Below, one piece after another: positions 44,994 through 52,901 of a stretch of DNA of 64,000 nucleotides. The DNA is taken from contig NZ_JAWRCU010000005.1 in the NCBI RefSeq assembly GCF_033542235.1, forward strand, positions 438,762 to 502,761, given 5' to 3'. A model generated the notes under the pieces. It made no database searches. It was not told the DNA's origin and saw nothing but the letters and a program-made list of their open reading frames with translations. The DNA is from JAWRCU01 sp033542235 (GTDB lineage: Bacteria; Pseudomonadota; Alphaproteobacteria; Rhizobiales; Rhizobiaceae). The translations under genes and the position numbers were made by a program. Each line of letters begins with the position of its first letter. Position 1 is the stretch's first letter.

Positions 44994-46076
44994 TCATCGT
45001 CCTTCCTTCAAGGGAAACAGCAGGCTGGCATCGCCATAAGAGTAGAAGCGATAGCCTTCCTCGATCGCATGGGCGTAGGCTGCGCGCATCGTCTCAAGTC
45101 CCGAGAACGCGGACACCAGCATGAACAGGGTCGAACGCGGCAGATGGAAATTTGTCATCAGCGCGTCGACCACCCTGAACCGATATCCCGGCGTGATGAA
45201 GATGTCGGTCGAACCCGACCAGGCAGACAGCTTCCCGTCCTCCGAGGCCGCCGTTTCGAGCAACCGCAGCGAGGTCGTGCCGACAACGACGATGCGGTTC
45301 CCGCGCGCCTGCGCCGCATTCACGACATCGGCCACTTCGGCCGGCACTGTACCGCTTTCGGCATGCATCTTATGCTCGACCGTGTCGTCGGCCTTGACCG
45401 GCAGGAATGTCCCCGCCCCGACATGCAGCGTTACGAAGACGCGCTTCACGCCGCGTCGGTCGAGCGCGTCGAACAGCGCCGGCGTGAAGTGCAGCCCGGC
45501 GGTCGGCGCCGCGACGGCGCCCTCCTCGCGCGCATAGATGGTCTGGTAGTCGCTGCGGTCGCGCTCGTCCTCCGGGCGCTTCGAAGCGATATAGGGCGGC
45601 AGCGGCACGTGACCGACGGCCTGCAGCGCCTCATCGAGAAAAGCGCCGGAAAGATCGAAGGCGAGCGTTACTTCGCCCGCCTCGCCCTTCTCCGCGACCG
45701 TTGCTTCAAGCTTGCCCAGAAAGCACACGTTGCTGTCATGGCCGAAGCTGATGCGATCGCCGACGATGAGCCGCTTAGCCGGCCTGACGAACGCCTTCCA
45801 GCGGTCCGCAGAAATGCGCATGTGCAGTGTCGCATCGATTTCAGCGACATTCTCCCCGCGCTGCCGAATGCCGGCGAGTTGGGCAGGGATGACCTTCGTA
45901 TCGTTGAAGACGAGCACATCGCCCGGAGCGAATAGATCCGGGAGATCGCGCACATGCCGGTCGTCGAAGCGCTGCCCTGGCTGCACGACCAGCAGCCGTG
46001 CCGCATCCCGGGGCTCGGCGGGACGCAGAGCGATGCTGTCCTCCGGAAGCTCGAAATCGAACAAATCCACTTTCAT
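44994..46076 (-). CDS. queA: S-adenosylmethionine:tRNA ribosyltransferase-isomerase
   Basis: A 360-residue enzyme that transfers the ribosyl part of SAM to preQ1 in tRNA, forming epoxyqueuosine. Signature segments in order: VDLFDFELPEDSIALRPAEP, VFNDTKVIPAQL, PLPPYIASKRP then TIYAREEGAVAAPTAGLHFT, VTLHVGAGTFLPVKAD and TNFHLPRSTLFMLVSAF. ATG 46076 starts at MKVDLFDFELP, the usual beginning; the longer frame to 46139 is unlikely. It is upstream of tgt in the same direction and likely co-transcribed with it and perhaps with the upstream cyclophilins. Confidence 0.96.
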   Translation of the reverse strand: MKVDLFDFELPEDSIALRPAEPRDAARLLVVQPGQRFDDRHVRDLPDLFAPGDVLVFNDTKVIPAQLAGIRQRGENVAEIDATLHMRISADRWKAFVRPAKRLIVGDRISFGHDSNVCFLGKLEATVAEKGEAGEVTLAFDLSGAFLDEALQAVGHVPLPPYIASKRPEDERDRSDYQTIYAREEGAVAAPTAGLHFTPALFDALDRRGVKRVFVTLHVGAGTFLPVKADDTVEHKMHAESGTVPAEVADVVNAAQARGNRIVVVGTTSLRLLETAASEDGKLSAWSGSTDIFITPGYRFRVVDALMTNFHLPRSTLFMLVSAFSGLETMRAAYAHAIEEGYRFYSYGDASLLFPLKEGR

Positions 46077-46216
46077 GCCGCGGCAGATAGCCTGATCCCG
46101 GTCAATCTGCCACCCCTGGATCACCGGATCACCGTCCATGCATCTGATAGACTGATTGCGACTCGCAATCAGTCATGATACCGTTTTCTAATCGCACAAC
46201 CAGTCAAGGCGCCACC

Positions 46217-46861
46217 ATGCCTAAGGTAAGGGTCCGCGGCTTTTCCATCTCGCTTGACGGCTTCGGGGCAGGCCCAGAGCAGAGCCTCGAGCACCCGCTC
46301 GGCAAAAAGGGAGAGGAACTGCACAAGTGGTTAATGGGGACAAGAACCTTCCACGCAATGACCGGGCAAGCAGGTGGATCGTCCGACACGGACGACCAGT
46401 ATGCCGCCGCCATGTTGAAGGGTGCAGGCGCCTTCATTCTCGGGCGCAATATGTTCGGGCCGATACGCGGCCCATGGCCTGATGAGTCGTGGAAGGGATG
46501 GTGGGGCAACAATCCTCCCTATCACGCGCCGGTCTTCGTGCTGACGCATTATCCGCGCTCGCCAATAGAGATGGAAGGCGGCACCACCTTTCACTTCGTC
46601 ACCGAAGGAGTTGAGGCTGCACTCGAGCGTGCAGCGGCGGCAGCCGGCGGGCTCGACGTCAATATCATGGGAGGCGTTTCGACGATGCGTCAGTACCTGG
46701 TCGCCGGTGCAATCGACGAGATGCACCTGGCTGTCTCGCCAATCATGCTCGGCCGCGGTGAAGCGCTGTTTGCCGGACTGGACCTTCCGGCCATGGGCTG
46801 GTCTGTCACGGAACGCGCGGCAGCCGACCACGCCATGCATGTCGTGCTGACGAAGCATTGA
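46217..46861 (+). CDS. RibD C-terminal/dihydrofolate-reductase-like protein
   Basis: A 214-residue protein of the dihydrofolate reductase/RibD C-terminal superfamily: KVRVRGFSISLDGFGAGPEQ, then GAFILGRNMFGPIRGPW, PVFVLTHYPRSPIEM, LDVNIMGGVSTMRQYLVAGA and IDEMHLAVSPIMLGRGEALF. These are the NADPH-binding and strand motifs of the family. Members with this pattern are reductases of unknown substrate. ATG 46217 begins with MPKVRV; the frame is open from 46175. It is divergent from queA, 140 bases away. Confidence 0.88.
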   Translation: MPKVRVRGFSISLDGFGAGPEQSLEHPLGKKGEELHKWLMGTRTFHAMTGQAGGSSDTDDQYAAAMLKGAGAFILGRNMFGPIRGPWPDESWKGWWGNNPPYHAPVFVLTHYPRSPIEMEGGTTFHFVTEGVEAALERAAAAAGGLDVNIMGGVSTMRQYLVAGAIDEMHLAVSPIMLGRGEALFAGLDLPAMGWSVTERAAADHAMHVVLTKH

Positions 46862-46901
46862 GCCGCAGCGCAAAACCGCAATTTGAAGTGGCGCCGCGCC
46901 G

Positions 46902-47038
46902 GTGCCTCCCTCCCCCTTGTGGGGAGGGAGTCGTCAATGTAGCGCCTTCCACATGCACTACGCAACGCAGCGCCAAGTTTGCCGAGCTAGAAACTGCGCC
47001 CTTCGGGCCACCTTCTCACTGTCAACGGGGAGAAGGAA
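46902..47038. repeat. Rhizobial-type intergenic palindromic element
   Basis: CTCCCTCCCC and GGGGAGGGAG form a perfect 10-base stem (46906-46915 with 46921-46930). A second imperfect pair, CCTTCTC with GAGAAGG, closes the right part near 47012-47038. The element fills the gap between two convergent genes. Its outer arms resemble those of the element at 52726-52882. Confidence 0.65.
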
Positions 47039-47044
47039 AGAACT

Positions 47045-47560
47045 TCAGGCCGCGGCGTCCGCCGCGACCTTCATAGACACGATCTTGTCAGGGTCCTTCA
47101 CCGGCTCGCCGCGCTTGATCTTGTCGACATTCTCCATGCCTTCGATCACCTGCCCCCAGACCGTGTACTGCCGGTTGAGGAAGCTTGCATCCTCGAAGCA
47201 GATGAAGAACTGCGAATTCGCCGAGTTCGGGTTCTGCGCGCGTGCCATCGAGCAGGTTCCGCGGCCGTGGTTCATGTTGGAAAACTCGGCCTTGAGGTCC
47301 GGCTTGTCCGAGCCGCCCATGCCTGCGCGCGACGGGGCGAATGACGGCGAATCCGACTTGCCGTAGCGCACGTCACCGGTCTGCGCCATGAAGCCGTCGA
47401 TGACGCGGTGGAACACGACGCCATCATAGGCACCCTCTCGCGTCAGCTCCTTGATACGAGCGACATGGCCGGGCGCGAGATCGGGGAAGAGCTCGATCAC
47501 CACCTTGCCCGTGGTCGTGTCCATGAGAATGGTGTTTTCAGGGTCCTTGATTTCGGCCAT
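47045..47560 (-). CDS. Peptidyl-prolyl cis-trans isomerase, cyclophilin type, cytoplasmic
   Basis: A 171-residue cyclophilin without a signal peptide, beginning MAEIKDPENTILMDTTTGKV. Family motifs: GAYDGVVFHRVIDGFMAQTGD, RGTCSMARAQNPNSANSQFF, and TVWGQVIEGMENVDKI. It speeds prolyl bond isomerisation during protein folding. ATG 47560 is the natural start; the longer frame to 47617 adds unrelated residues. It follows the exported paralogue in the same direction. Confidence 0.94.
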   Translation of the reverse strand: MAEIKDPENTILMDTTTGKVVIELFPDLAPGHVARIKELTREGAYDGVVFHRVIDGFMAQTGDVRYGKSDSPSFAPSRAGMGGSDKPDLKAEFSNMNHGRGTCSMARAQNPNSANSQFFICFEDASFLNRQYTVWGQVIEGMENVDKIKRGEPVKDPDKIVSMKVAADAAA

Positions 47561-47669
47561 TTCGCCTTCCTGTCCTGGCTGTTCGAGCCGGGGATAGGGA
47601 CCCGGCCCGCATATCATTTCCTTGAACGCCGCTTTTCCCGAAAAAGCAATGATGCTCCGGGACTGTCGC

Positions 47670-48257
47670 TTACTTGCCGTCAGCCGCGATGCGCACCTTC
47701 ATCATGCGGTCGGGCTCCGCAACCATTCCGTTCTGCGCCTCGTCGCCCTTGGCGATCTTATCGACATGCTCCATGCCGCTCTCGACCTTGCCGACGATCG
47801 TATATTGGCCGTCAAGCGAAGGGGCCGGCGCGAACATGATGAAGAACTGCGAATTGGCCGAGTTGGGATCTTGGGAACGAGCCATGCCGACCACGCCGCG
47901 CTCGAAATGCTCCTTGGAGAATTCCGCAGGAAGATCAGGCAGTTTCGAGCCGCCTGTGCCGACCGCGTCGGCATTGTATCCGGACTTCATATTGCCGTAC
48001 TGCACGTCGCCGGTCTGCGCCATGAAACCGCCGATGACGCGGTGGAAGGCGACATTGTCATAAGCGCCCTCGCGCACCAGCTTCTTGATCTGCGCGACAT
48101 GCTTTGGCGCGAGGTCGGGTCTGAGCGCGATCGTCACATCCCCGTCCTTGAGCGTGATGATCATGGTATTCTCAGGATCGGCCGCGCGCGCGGCGAGCGA
48201 GGAGCCGAAAAGAATAGCAAGGAAGGCGATCGCCGAAGCGAACTTCGAAAACGACAT
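47670..48257 (-). CDS. Peptidyl-prolyl cis-trans isomerase, cyclophilin type, exported
   Basis: A 195-residue cyclophilin with a signal peptide (KFASAIAFLAILFGSSLAAR, cleavage near residue 25), so it acts in the periplasm. Core motifs: AYDNVAFHRVIGGFMAQTGD, RGVVGMARSQDPNSANSQFF and YTIVGKVESGMEHVDKI. It is a paralogue of the next gene; the pair is typical of rhizobial genomes beside coaD. CAGGAG precedes the ATG at 48257. Confidence 0.94.
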   Translation of the reverse strand: MSFSKFASAIAFLAILFGSSLAARAADPENTMIITLKDGDVTIALRPDLAPKHVAQIKKLVREGAYDNVAFHRVIGGFMAQTGDVQYGNMKSGYNADAVGTGGSKLPDLPAEFSKEHFERGVVGMARSQDPNSANSQFFIMFAPAPSLDGQYTIVGKVESGMEHVDKIAKGDEAQNGMVAEPDRMMKVRIAADGK

Positions 48258-48273
48258 CTATTTCTCCTGAGAG

Positions 48274-48774
48274 CTACCTGGGAAATTTCTTGTTGAGCGC
48301 CCCCGCGACGGCCGAGGGAACGAACGGGCGCACATCGCCGCCCATCGAGGCAATCTGCCTGACAAGTGTGGCGGTAATCGTACGCACCGAAGGGCTCGCC
48401 GGCAGGAATACCGTCTGCAGGTCCGGCGCCATCGTCTCATTCATGCCGGCCATCTGCATCTCGTAATCGAGGTCGGTGCCGTCGCGCAGCCCGCGAATCA
48501 GGATCGAGGCAGCGTTGGCGCGCGCCGCCTCGACGAGAAGGCCGTCGAAGGCCACAACTTCGAGGCGGCCATTGTCTGCCTTCAACTCGCTCTGTGCTAC
48601 CTGCCTGATCAATGCGACGCGCTCATCAAAGGAGAACAGCGGCGCCTTGCCGGGGTGAATACCGATCGCGATCACGACCTTGTCGACGATCGCCAGCGCG
48701 CCCTTCAGGACATCGAGATGCCCGTTGGTCGGAGGGTCGAACGAACCGGCGTAGATGGCGACGCGCTTTGTCAT
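48274..48774 (-). CDS. coaD: Pantetheine-phosphate adenylyltransferase
   Basis: A 166-residue nucleotidyltransferase of coenzyme A synthesis that converts 4'-phosphopantetheine and ATP to dephospho-CoA. The N-terminal AIYAGSFDPPTNGHLDVLKG holds the T/HxGH motif (TNGH). RGLRDGTDLDYEMQMAGMNE and the C-terminal VRTITATLVRQIASMGGDV (an ISST-like motif variant) are typical. It lies 16 bases before the exported cyclophilin, so the genes are co-transcribed. Confidence 0.96.
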   Translation of the reverse strand: MTKRVAIYAGSFDPPTNGHLDVLKGALAIVDKVVIAIGIHPGKAPLFSFDERVALIRQVAQSELKADNGRLEVVAFDGLLVEAARANAASILIRGLRDGTDLDYEMQMAGMNETMAPDLQTVFLPASPSVRTITATLVRQIASMGGDVRPFVPSAVAGALNKKFPR

Positions 48775-49065
48775 GACAGGCCGGTTCTAAAGCATGGCCT
48801 GTGAAAGTGCGAAGCGGTTTTTCGAGAAAACCGGCGCAAATCCGAAAGATGTTGAGAGGGGTCGCGCATAGTCTCAGCGGACGTGATGAACAGGAATAGT
48901 CCACCGCAAATTTTCGGCGGTCGATCGCCAACCTGAAAATTCTCTGAACGACCGCATCAGCAGGCGTTCAGTTCCAGCGGAGTAAATCCCCTGTGATCGC
49001 CGCCTCCAGACGGATTTGAAACCAAACAACGACGCGTCCGTTGTAAAGCACAGGAGAACAGAGCC

Positions 49066-49197
49066 ATGTTGATCTTGATGCTCGCAGCCGCAATGACAAT
49101 CGCCATGCTGATCGCCACTTTCCTCGGCCTGCAAGAGGAGGCAGCTCAAAAAAGGTTCGAGGAACAACGGATTGACCGTTTCGGCTTTCGGCATTGA
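49066..49197 (+). CDS. 43-residue membrane peptide, unknown
   Basis: A very short gene opening at ATG 49066 after CAGGAG (about 8 bases upstream). It begins MLILMLAAAMTIAMLIATFL, a single membrane-spanning helix, then a charged tail with QEEAAQKRFEEQ ending at FGFRH. The helix-plus-charged-tail layout and good ribosome-binding site suggest a real small membrane protein. It faces away from coaD and converges on the GNAT gene. No family is known to me. The 291-base stretch before it (48775-49065) shows nothing else. Confidence 0.5.
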   Translation: MLILMLAAAMTIAMLIATFLGLQEEAAQKRFEEQRIDRFGFRH

Positions 49198-49226
49198 CCT
49201 TGCTGAACGAGCGTGAATAGCGGAGT

Positions 49227-49766
49227 TCACGCAGCGTCGATCTTCTTGACCATGTCGACGAGAATCCAACCGGGGCGCCGGCTGTTCGGCCGGCGTCCCG
49301 TCTCGCTGTATCCGAACGACCTGTAGAGCGCGATGTTGCGCTCCATCCGCGCGTTGGTGAACAGGCGAATTTGGTCGAAGCCGTCCTCCCTCGCCTCTTT
49401 CTCAGCCCATGTGAGAAGCTTGATCCCGTAGCCCTTGCCCTGGAACTCAGGCGCGACTGCAACACTGAAGATCAGCATCTGGTCCGGCTCCTCCTCCAGG
49501 ACGATAAGTCCTGCCAGCCGATTGTCCTCTTCGAGGAGCCATACGCCGCCGCACTCGATATGAGGACCGTAATCCTCAGTCACCGGCAGAGGCGGCGCGC
49601 CAAACAGCTCGGTATAGGGCGCGTAGGCAGACTCGGTCAGCGCCACGATCGCATCGAGGTCGCCGGCAGTGGCGAGTCTGATGCGGACACTTTCGCCGCC
49701 CTTGTCAGGCGCTCCCTTCGCCACCGGACTCTCCGCCCGAAGCCCCGTTCCCCCCGTTTGCGCCAT
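49227..49766 (-). CDS. GNAT family N-acetyltransferase
   Basis: A 179-residue acetyl-CoA-dependent acetyltransferase. The core runs IRLATAGDLDAIVALTESAY, then LIVLEEEPDQMLIFSVAVAP, the CoA-binding motif A EFQGKGYGIKLLTWAEKEA and TNARMERNIALYRSFGYSE. The substrate is unknown. ATG 49766 lies inside the end of gyrA with AGGAGG 5 bases upstream; a GTG at 49724 with GGAGAG is a good alternative. Either start overlaps the gyrA stop, so the gene is probably translated from the gyrA transcript. Confidence 0.88.
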   Translation of the reverse strand: MAQTGGTGLRAESPVAKGAPDKGGESVRIRLATAGDLDAIVALTESAYAPYTELFGAPPLPVTEDYGPHIECGGVWLLEEDNRLAGLIVLEEEPDQMLIFSVAVAPEFQGKGYGIKLLTWAEKEAREDGFDQIRLFTNARMERNIALYRSFGYSETGRRPNSRRPGWILVDMVKKIDAA

Positions 49767-52482
49767 TCGTGCCCTCCTGGGGCTCGGGAATGCGCTCGAC
49801 GGAAACCACCGTCTCGCCATCGGCGGTATTGAATATCGTCACACCTTTGGTGGCGCGGCTCGCAATGCGAATGCCGGCGACCGGCACACGTATGACCTGG
49901 CCGCCGTTCGACACCATCATGATCTGATCTTCATGGGCCACCGGGAAGGCGGCGACCAGCCGACCGATCTCCGCCGTCTTGGAGACATCGGTGGCACGGA
50001 TGCCCTTGCCGCCGCGTCCGGTCAGGCGGAAGTCGTACGAGGAAGAACGCTTGCCGTAGCCACGCTCCGTGACGGTGAGCACGAACTGCTCATGCGCCTT
50101 GAGGAACTCGTAGCGCTCGTCGGATAGCACGGCCTCCTCGCCGACCTCCTCATTGGTGAGCGCGATGTCTTCCTCGTCGGCGCCGGCAGCCTTCCGCTCA
50201 GCGCCGGCTCGCTTCAGATAGGCCGAACGCTCCGAGGCATCCGCATCGACATGCTCCAGGATAGTCATCGAGATCGCCCGGTCGTTCTCGCCCAGCGCGA
50301 TACCCCGCACGCCGATCGAGTTGCGCCCGGCGAAGACGCGCACGTCGCTCACCGGGAAGCGGATGCACTGTCCGCTGCCGGCAGTAAGCAGCACGTCATC
50401 ATTGTCCGCGCAGGTTTCTACCCCGAGGATCTCATCGCCCGCCTCCTCGAGCTTCATGGCTATCTTGCCGTTGCGGTTCACCTGGACGAAGTCGGACAGC
50501 TTGTTGCGACGCACCGTGCCGCGCGTGGTGGCGAACATCACGTCGAGCTCGCCCCAGCTCGCCTCGTCTTCCGGCAACGGCATGATCGTGGTGATGCGCT
50601 CGCCCTCTTCCAGCGGCAGCAAGTTGCGCAGGAACTTGCCGCGCGACTGCGGATTGCCGATCGGCATGCGCCAGACCTTCTCCTTGTAGACGATGCCGCG
50701 CGAAGAGAAGAACAGGATCGGGGTATGGGTATTGGCGACGAACAGCCGCGTGACGAAATCCTCGTCCTTGGTCGACATGCCGGAACGGCCTTTGCCGCCC
50801 CTTGCCTGCGCCCGGTAGAGCGACAGCGGCACGCGCTTGATGTAGCCCTCATGCGTGACCGTTACGACCATATCCTCGCGCTGGATGAGGTCCTCGTCCT
50901 CCATGTCGGCGCCGGATTCTCCGATCTCGGTGCGACGTGGATTGCCGAACTCGTCGCGCACCTTGGCAAGCTCGTCCTTGACGATGCCCTGAATGCGCGC
51001 GCGCGACGAAAGGATGTCGAGGAAGTCCTTGATTTCCACGCCGATCTTGTTGAGCTCGTCGGCAATTTCGTCTCGGCCGAGGGCAGTAAGCCGCGACAGC
51101 TGCAGCGCCAGGATGGCGCGGGCCTGCTCTTCGGAAAGGTAATAGGTGCCGTCCTCGTTGATCCGGTGGCGCGGGTCGTCGATCAGCAGGATCAGCGCCT
51201 CGACATCGGCGGCCGGCCAGCGCCGCTCCATCAACTGCTCGCGCGCGGAGGTCGGGTCTGGCGCATTGCGGATCAGCCTGATCACCTCATCGATATTTGC
51301 GACGGCGATCGCAAGGCCGACAAGCGTGTGTGCGCGCTCGCGCGCCTTGCGCAGGAGGAACTTCGTGCGCCGGCTCACCACTTCCTCGCGGAAGGAGATG
51401 AAGGCCCTGAGCACGTCGAGCAGCGTCATGAGCTCGGGCCTGCCGCCGTTGAGCGCCACGAAATTGGCGCCGAACGAGGTCTGCAGGGGCGTGAAGCGAT
51501 AGAGCTGGTTGAGGATCACATCGGCATTCGCGTCCCTTTTGAGCTCGATGACGACGCGATAGCCCTGCCGGTCGCTCTCGTCGCGAATGTCGGAGATGCC
51601 TTCGATGCGCTTCTCGCGTACCAGCTCGGCCATCTTCTCGATCATCGCGGCCTTGTTGACCTGGTACGGCACTTCGGTGACGATGATCGCCTCGCGGTCA
51701 CCGCGCATCTCCTCGATATGCACCTTGCCGCGCATGACGATCGAGCCGCGGCCGGTCGAATAGGCGTTGTAGATGCCGGAGCGACCGAGAATGATGCCGC
51801 CGGTCGGAAAGTCCGGTCCGGGAATGTGCTCGATGAGATCGGACAGTTCCATCGCCGGGTTGTCGATCAGCGCGATGGTGCCGTTGACAACCTCAGTGAG
51901 ATTGTGCGGCGGCATGTTGGTAGCCATGCCGACGGCGATGCCGCCCGAGCCGTTGACGAGAAGGTTGGGAAAGCGAGCCGGAAGGACCTTCGGCTCCTTC
52001 TCGGAAGCGTCGTAGTTGTCCTGGAAATCGACTGTTTCCTTGTCGATATCCTCCAGCAGCTCATGCGCGACCTTGGCCAGGCGCGATTCCGTGTAGCGCA
52101 TGGCCGCCGGCGGATCGTTGTCGATCGAGCCGAAATTGCCCTGGCCGTCGATCAGCGGGGCGCGCATCGACCAGTCCTGTGCCATGCGCACCATGGCGTC
52201 GTAGATCGCCGCATCGCCATGCGGGTGATACTTACCCATGACGTCGCCGACGATGCGCGACGACTTCACATGCTTGCGGTTCCAGTGAAAGCCGCCCTCC
52301 TGCATGGCGTAGAGGATGCGGCGATGCACCGGCTTCAGGCCGTCGCGAACATCGGGCAACGCGCGCGATACGATCACGCTCATCGCGTAATCGAGATAGG
52401 AGCGCTGCATCTCCTCGATGATGGAAATCGGCTCAATGCCGGATGGGCCGTCAGGGCCGGACGGTGGCTTCAGGTCGCTCAA
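49705..52482 (-). CDS. gyrA: DNA gyrase subunit A
   Basis: A 925-residue type II topoisomerase subunit that cuts and rejoins DNA during negative supercoiling. The catalytic Tyr lies in PAAMRYTESRLAKVAHELLE near residue 129. The quinolone-resistance region is HPHGDAAIYDAMVRMAQDWS, the coiled-coil/tower and C-terminal beta-pinwheel repeats are present, and the GyrA box is QARGGKG near residue 555. A second, similar Gly-rich repeat lies near residue 820. The C-terminal tail is Gly/Asn/Glu-rich. The start is a TTG at 52482: the frame is closed by a TGA three codons upstream, so no ATG is available. Confidence 0.97.
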   Translation of the reverse strand: MSDLKPPSGPDGPSGIEPISIIEEMQRSYLDYAMSVIVSRALPDVRDGLKPVHRRILYAMQEGGFHWNRKHVKSSRIVGDVMGKYHPHGDAAIYDAMVRMAQDWSMRAPLIDGQGNFGSIDNDPPAAMRYTESRLAKVAHELLEDIDKETVDFQDNYDASEKEPKVLPARFPNLLVNGSGGIAVGMATNMPPHNLTEVVNGTIALIDNPAMELSDLIEHIPGPDFPTGGIILGRSGIYNAYSTGRGSIVMRGKVHIEEMRGDREAIIVTEVPYQVNKAAMIEKMAELVREKRIEGISDIRDESDRQGYRVVIELKRDANADVILNQLYRFTPLQTSFGANFVALNGGRPELMTLLDVLRAFISFREEVVSRRTKFLLRKARERAHTLVGLAIAVANIDEVIRLIRNAPDPTSAREQLMERRWPAADVEALILLIDDPRHRINEDGTYYLSEEQARAILALQLSRLTALGRDEIADELNKIGVEIKDFLDILSSRARIQGIVKDELAKVRDEFGNPRRTEIGESGADMEDEDLIQREDMVVTVTHEGYIKRVPLSLYRAQARGGKGRSGMSTKDEDFVTRLFVANTHTPILFFSSRGIVYKEKVWRMPIGNPQSRGKFLRNLLPLEEGERITTIMPLPEDEASWGELDVMFATTRGTVRRNKLSDFVQVNRNGKIAMKLEEAGDEILGVETCADNDDVLLTAGSGQCIRFPVSDVRVFAGRNSIGVRGIALGENDRAISMTILEHVDADASERSAYLKRAGAERKAAGADEEDIALTNEEVGEEAVLSDERYEFLKAHEQFVLTVTERGYGKRSSSYDFRLTGRGGKGIRATDVSKTAEIGRLVAAFPVAHEDQIMMVSNGGQVIRVPVAGIRIASRATKGVTIFNTADGETVVSVERIPEPQEGTNGANGGNGASGGESGGEGSA

Positions 52483-52483
52483 A

Positions 52484-52510
52484 TCAGGTCACAATCACTA
52501 TCAGAATCAC
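52484..52510 (-). other. Possible 8-codon leader frame before gyrA
   Basis: GTG at 52510 is preceded by AAGGAG at normal spacing and opens a frame encoding only MILIVIVT. Its TGA ends one base before the gyrA TTG start. gyrA has no ribosome-binding site of its own, so translation may be coupled through this mini-frame. It could equally be a chance effect or a sequence error. Confidence 0.35.
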
Positions 52511-52518
52511 TTGCTCCT

Positions 52519-52546
52519 TATATAGGAACTGGCTCGGTTTCTCCAA
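52519..52546 (-). promoter_or_regulatory. Candidate sigma-70 promoter of gyrA
   Basis: On the minus strand TTGGAG (52546-52541) and TATATA (52524-52519) are 16 bases apart and about 40 bases before the gyrA start. Transcription from here would include the leader frame. Confidence 0.5.
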
Positions 52547-52725
52547 CCCGAACAGTCGTTTTCCAGAGCTGAATTCCGTCGAAATTTCAAAGAGATATCG
52601 GTACGGACGCAATGTCGCGCTAGAGATATTGGCGTGAGCTGCGGCACCAGTGTGTGCCCGGAGCGCCTGATGACAGCCTTGCCACAGTTGATTGAATGCC
52701 GAACGCCGCGCCCTACGTTGCCCCC

Positions 52726-52882
52726 TCCGTCCTGCCGGACATCTCCCCCACAAGCGGGGAGATCGGACGGCCGCATTGTTTTCGCCAATCGCCAACGTTT
52801 GGAGATTGGCGAAGCAGTTGATGACAGCCAATCTCCCCCCTTGTGAGGAGATGTCCGACGGCACAGACGGCGGCGCGAAGAG
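52726..52882. repeat. Rhizobial-type intergenic palindromic element
   Basis: The outer arms are an imperfect inverted repeat. The left one starts CCGTCCTGCCGGACATCTCC and runs to about 52765; the right one (about 52828-52872) contains GGAGATGTCCGACGG. Inside is a second hairpin of TTCGCCAATC with GATTGGCGAA. The element fills most of the gap between gyrA and nnr (52511-52901). Its arms resemble those of the element at 46902. Such units are common between genes in rhizobia. Confidence 0.7.
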
Positions 52883-52901
52883 CGCAGCGAAGCAGGACAA
52901 A

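Noticed and set aside
43508..45124. 538-codon open frame on the plus strand
   Set aside because: It is antisense to tgt. The real gene at its left end, 43587-43808, is in another frame and has its own ribosome-binding site.
50251..52572. 773-codon open frame on the plus strand
   Set aside because: It is antisense to gyrA across its length. The frame stays open because of high GC codon bias, and its translation has no recognisable domain.
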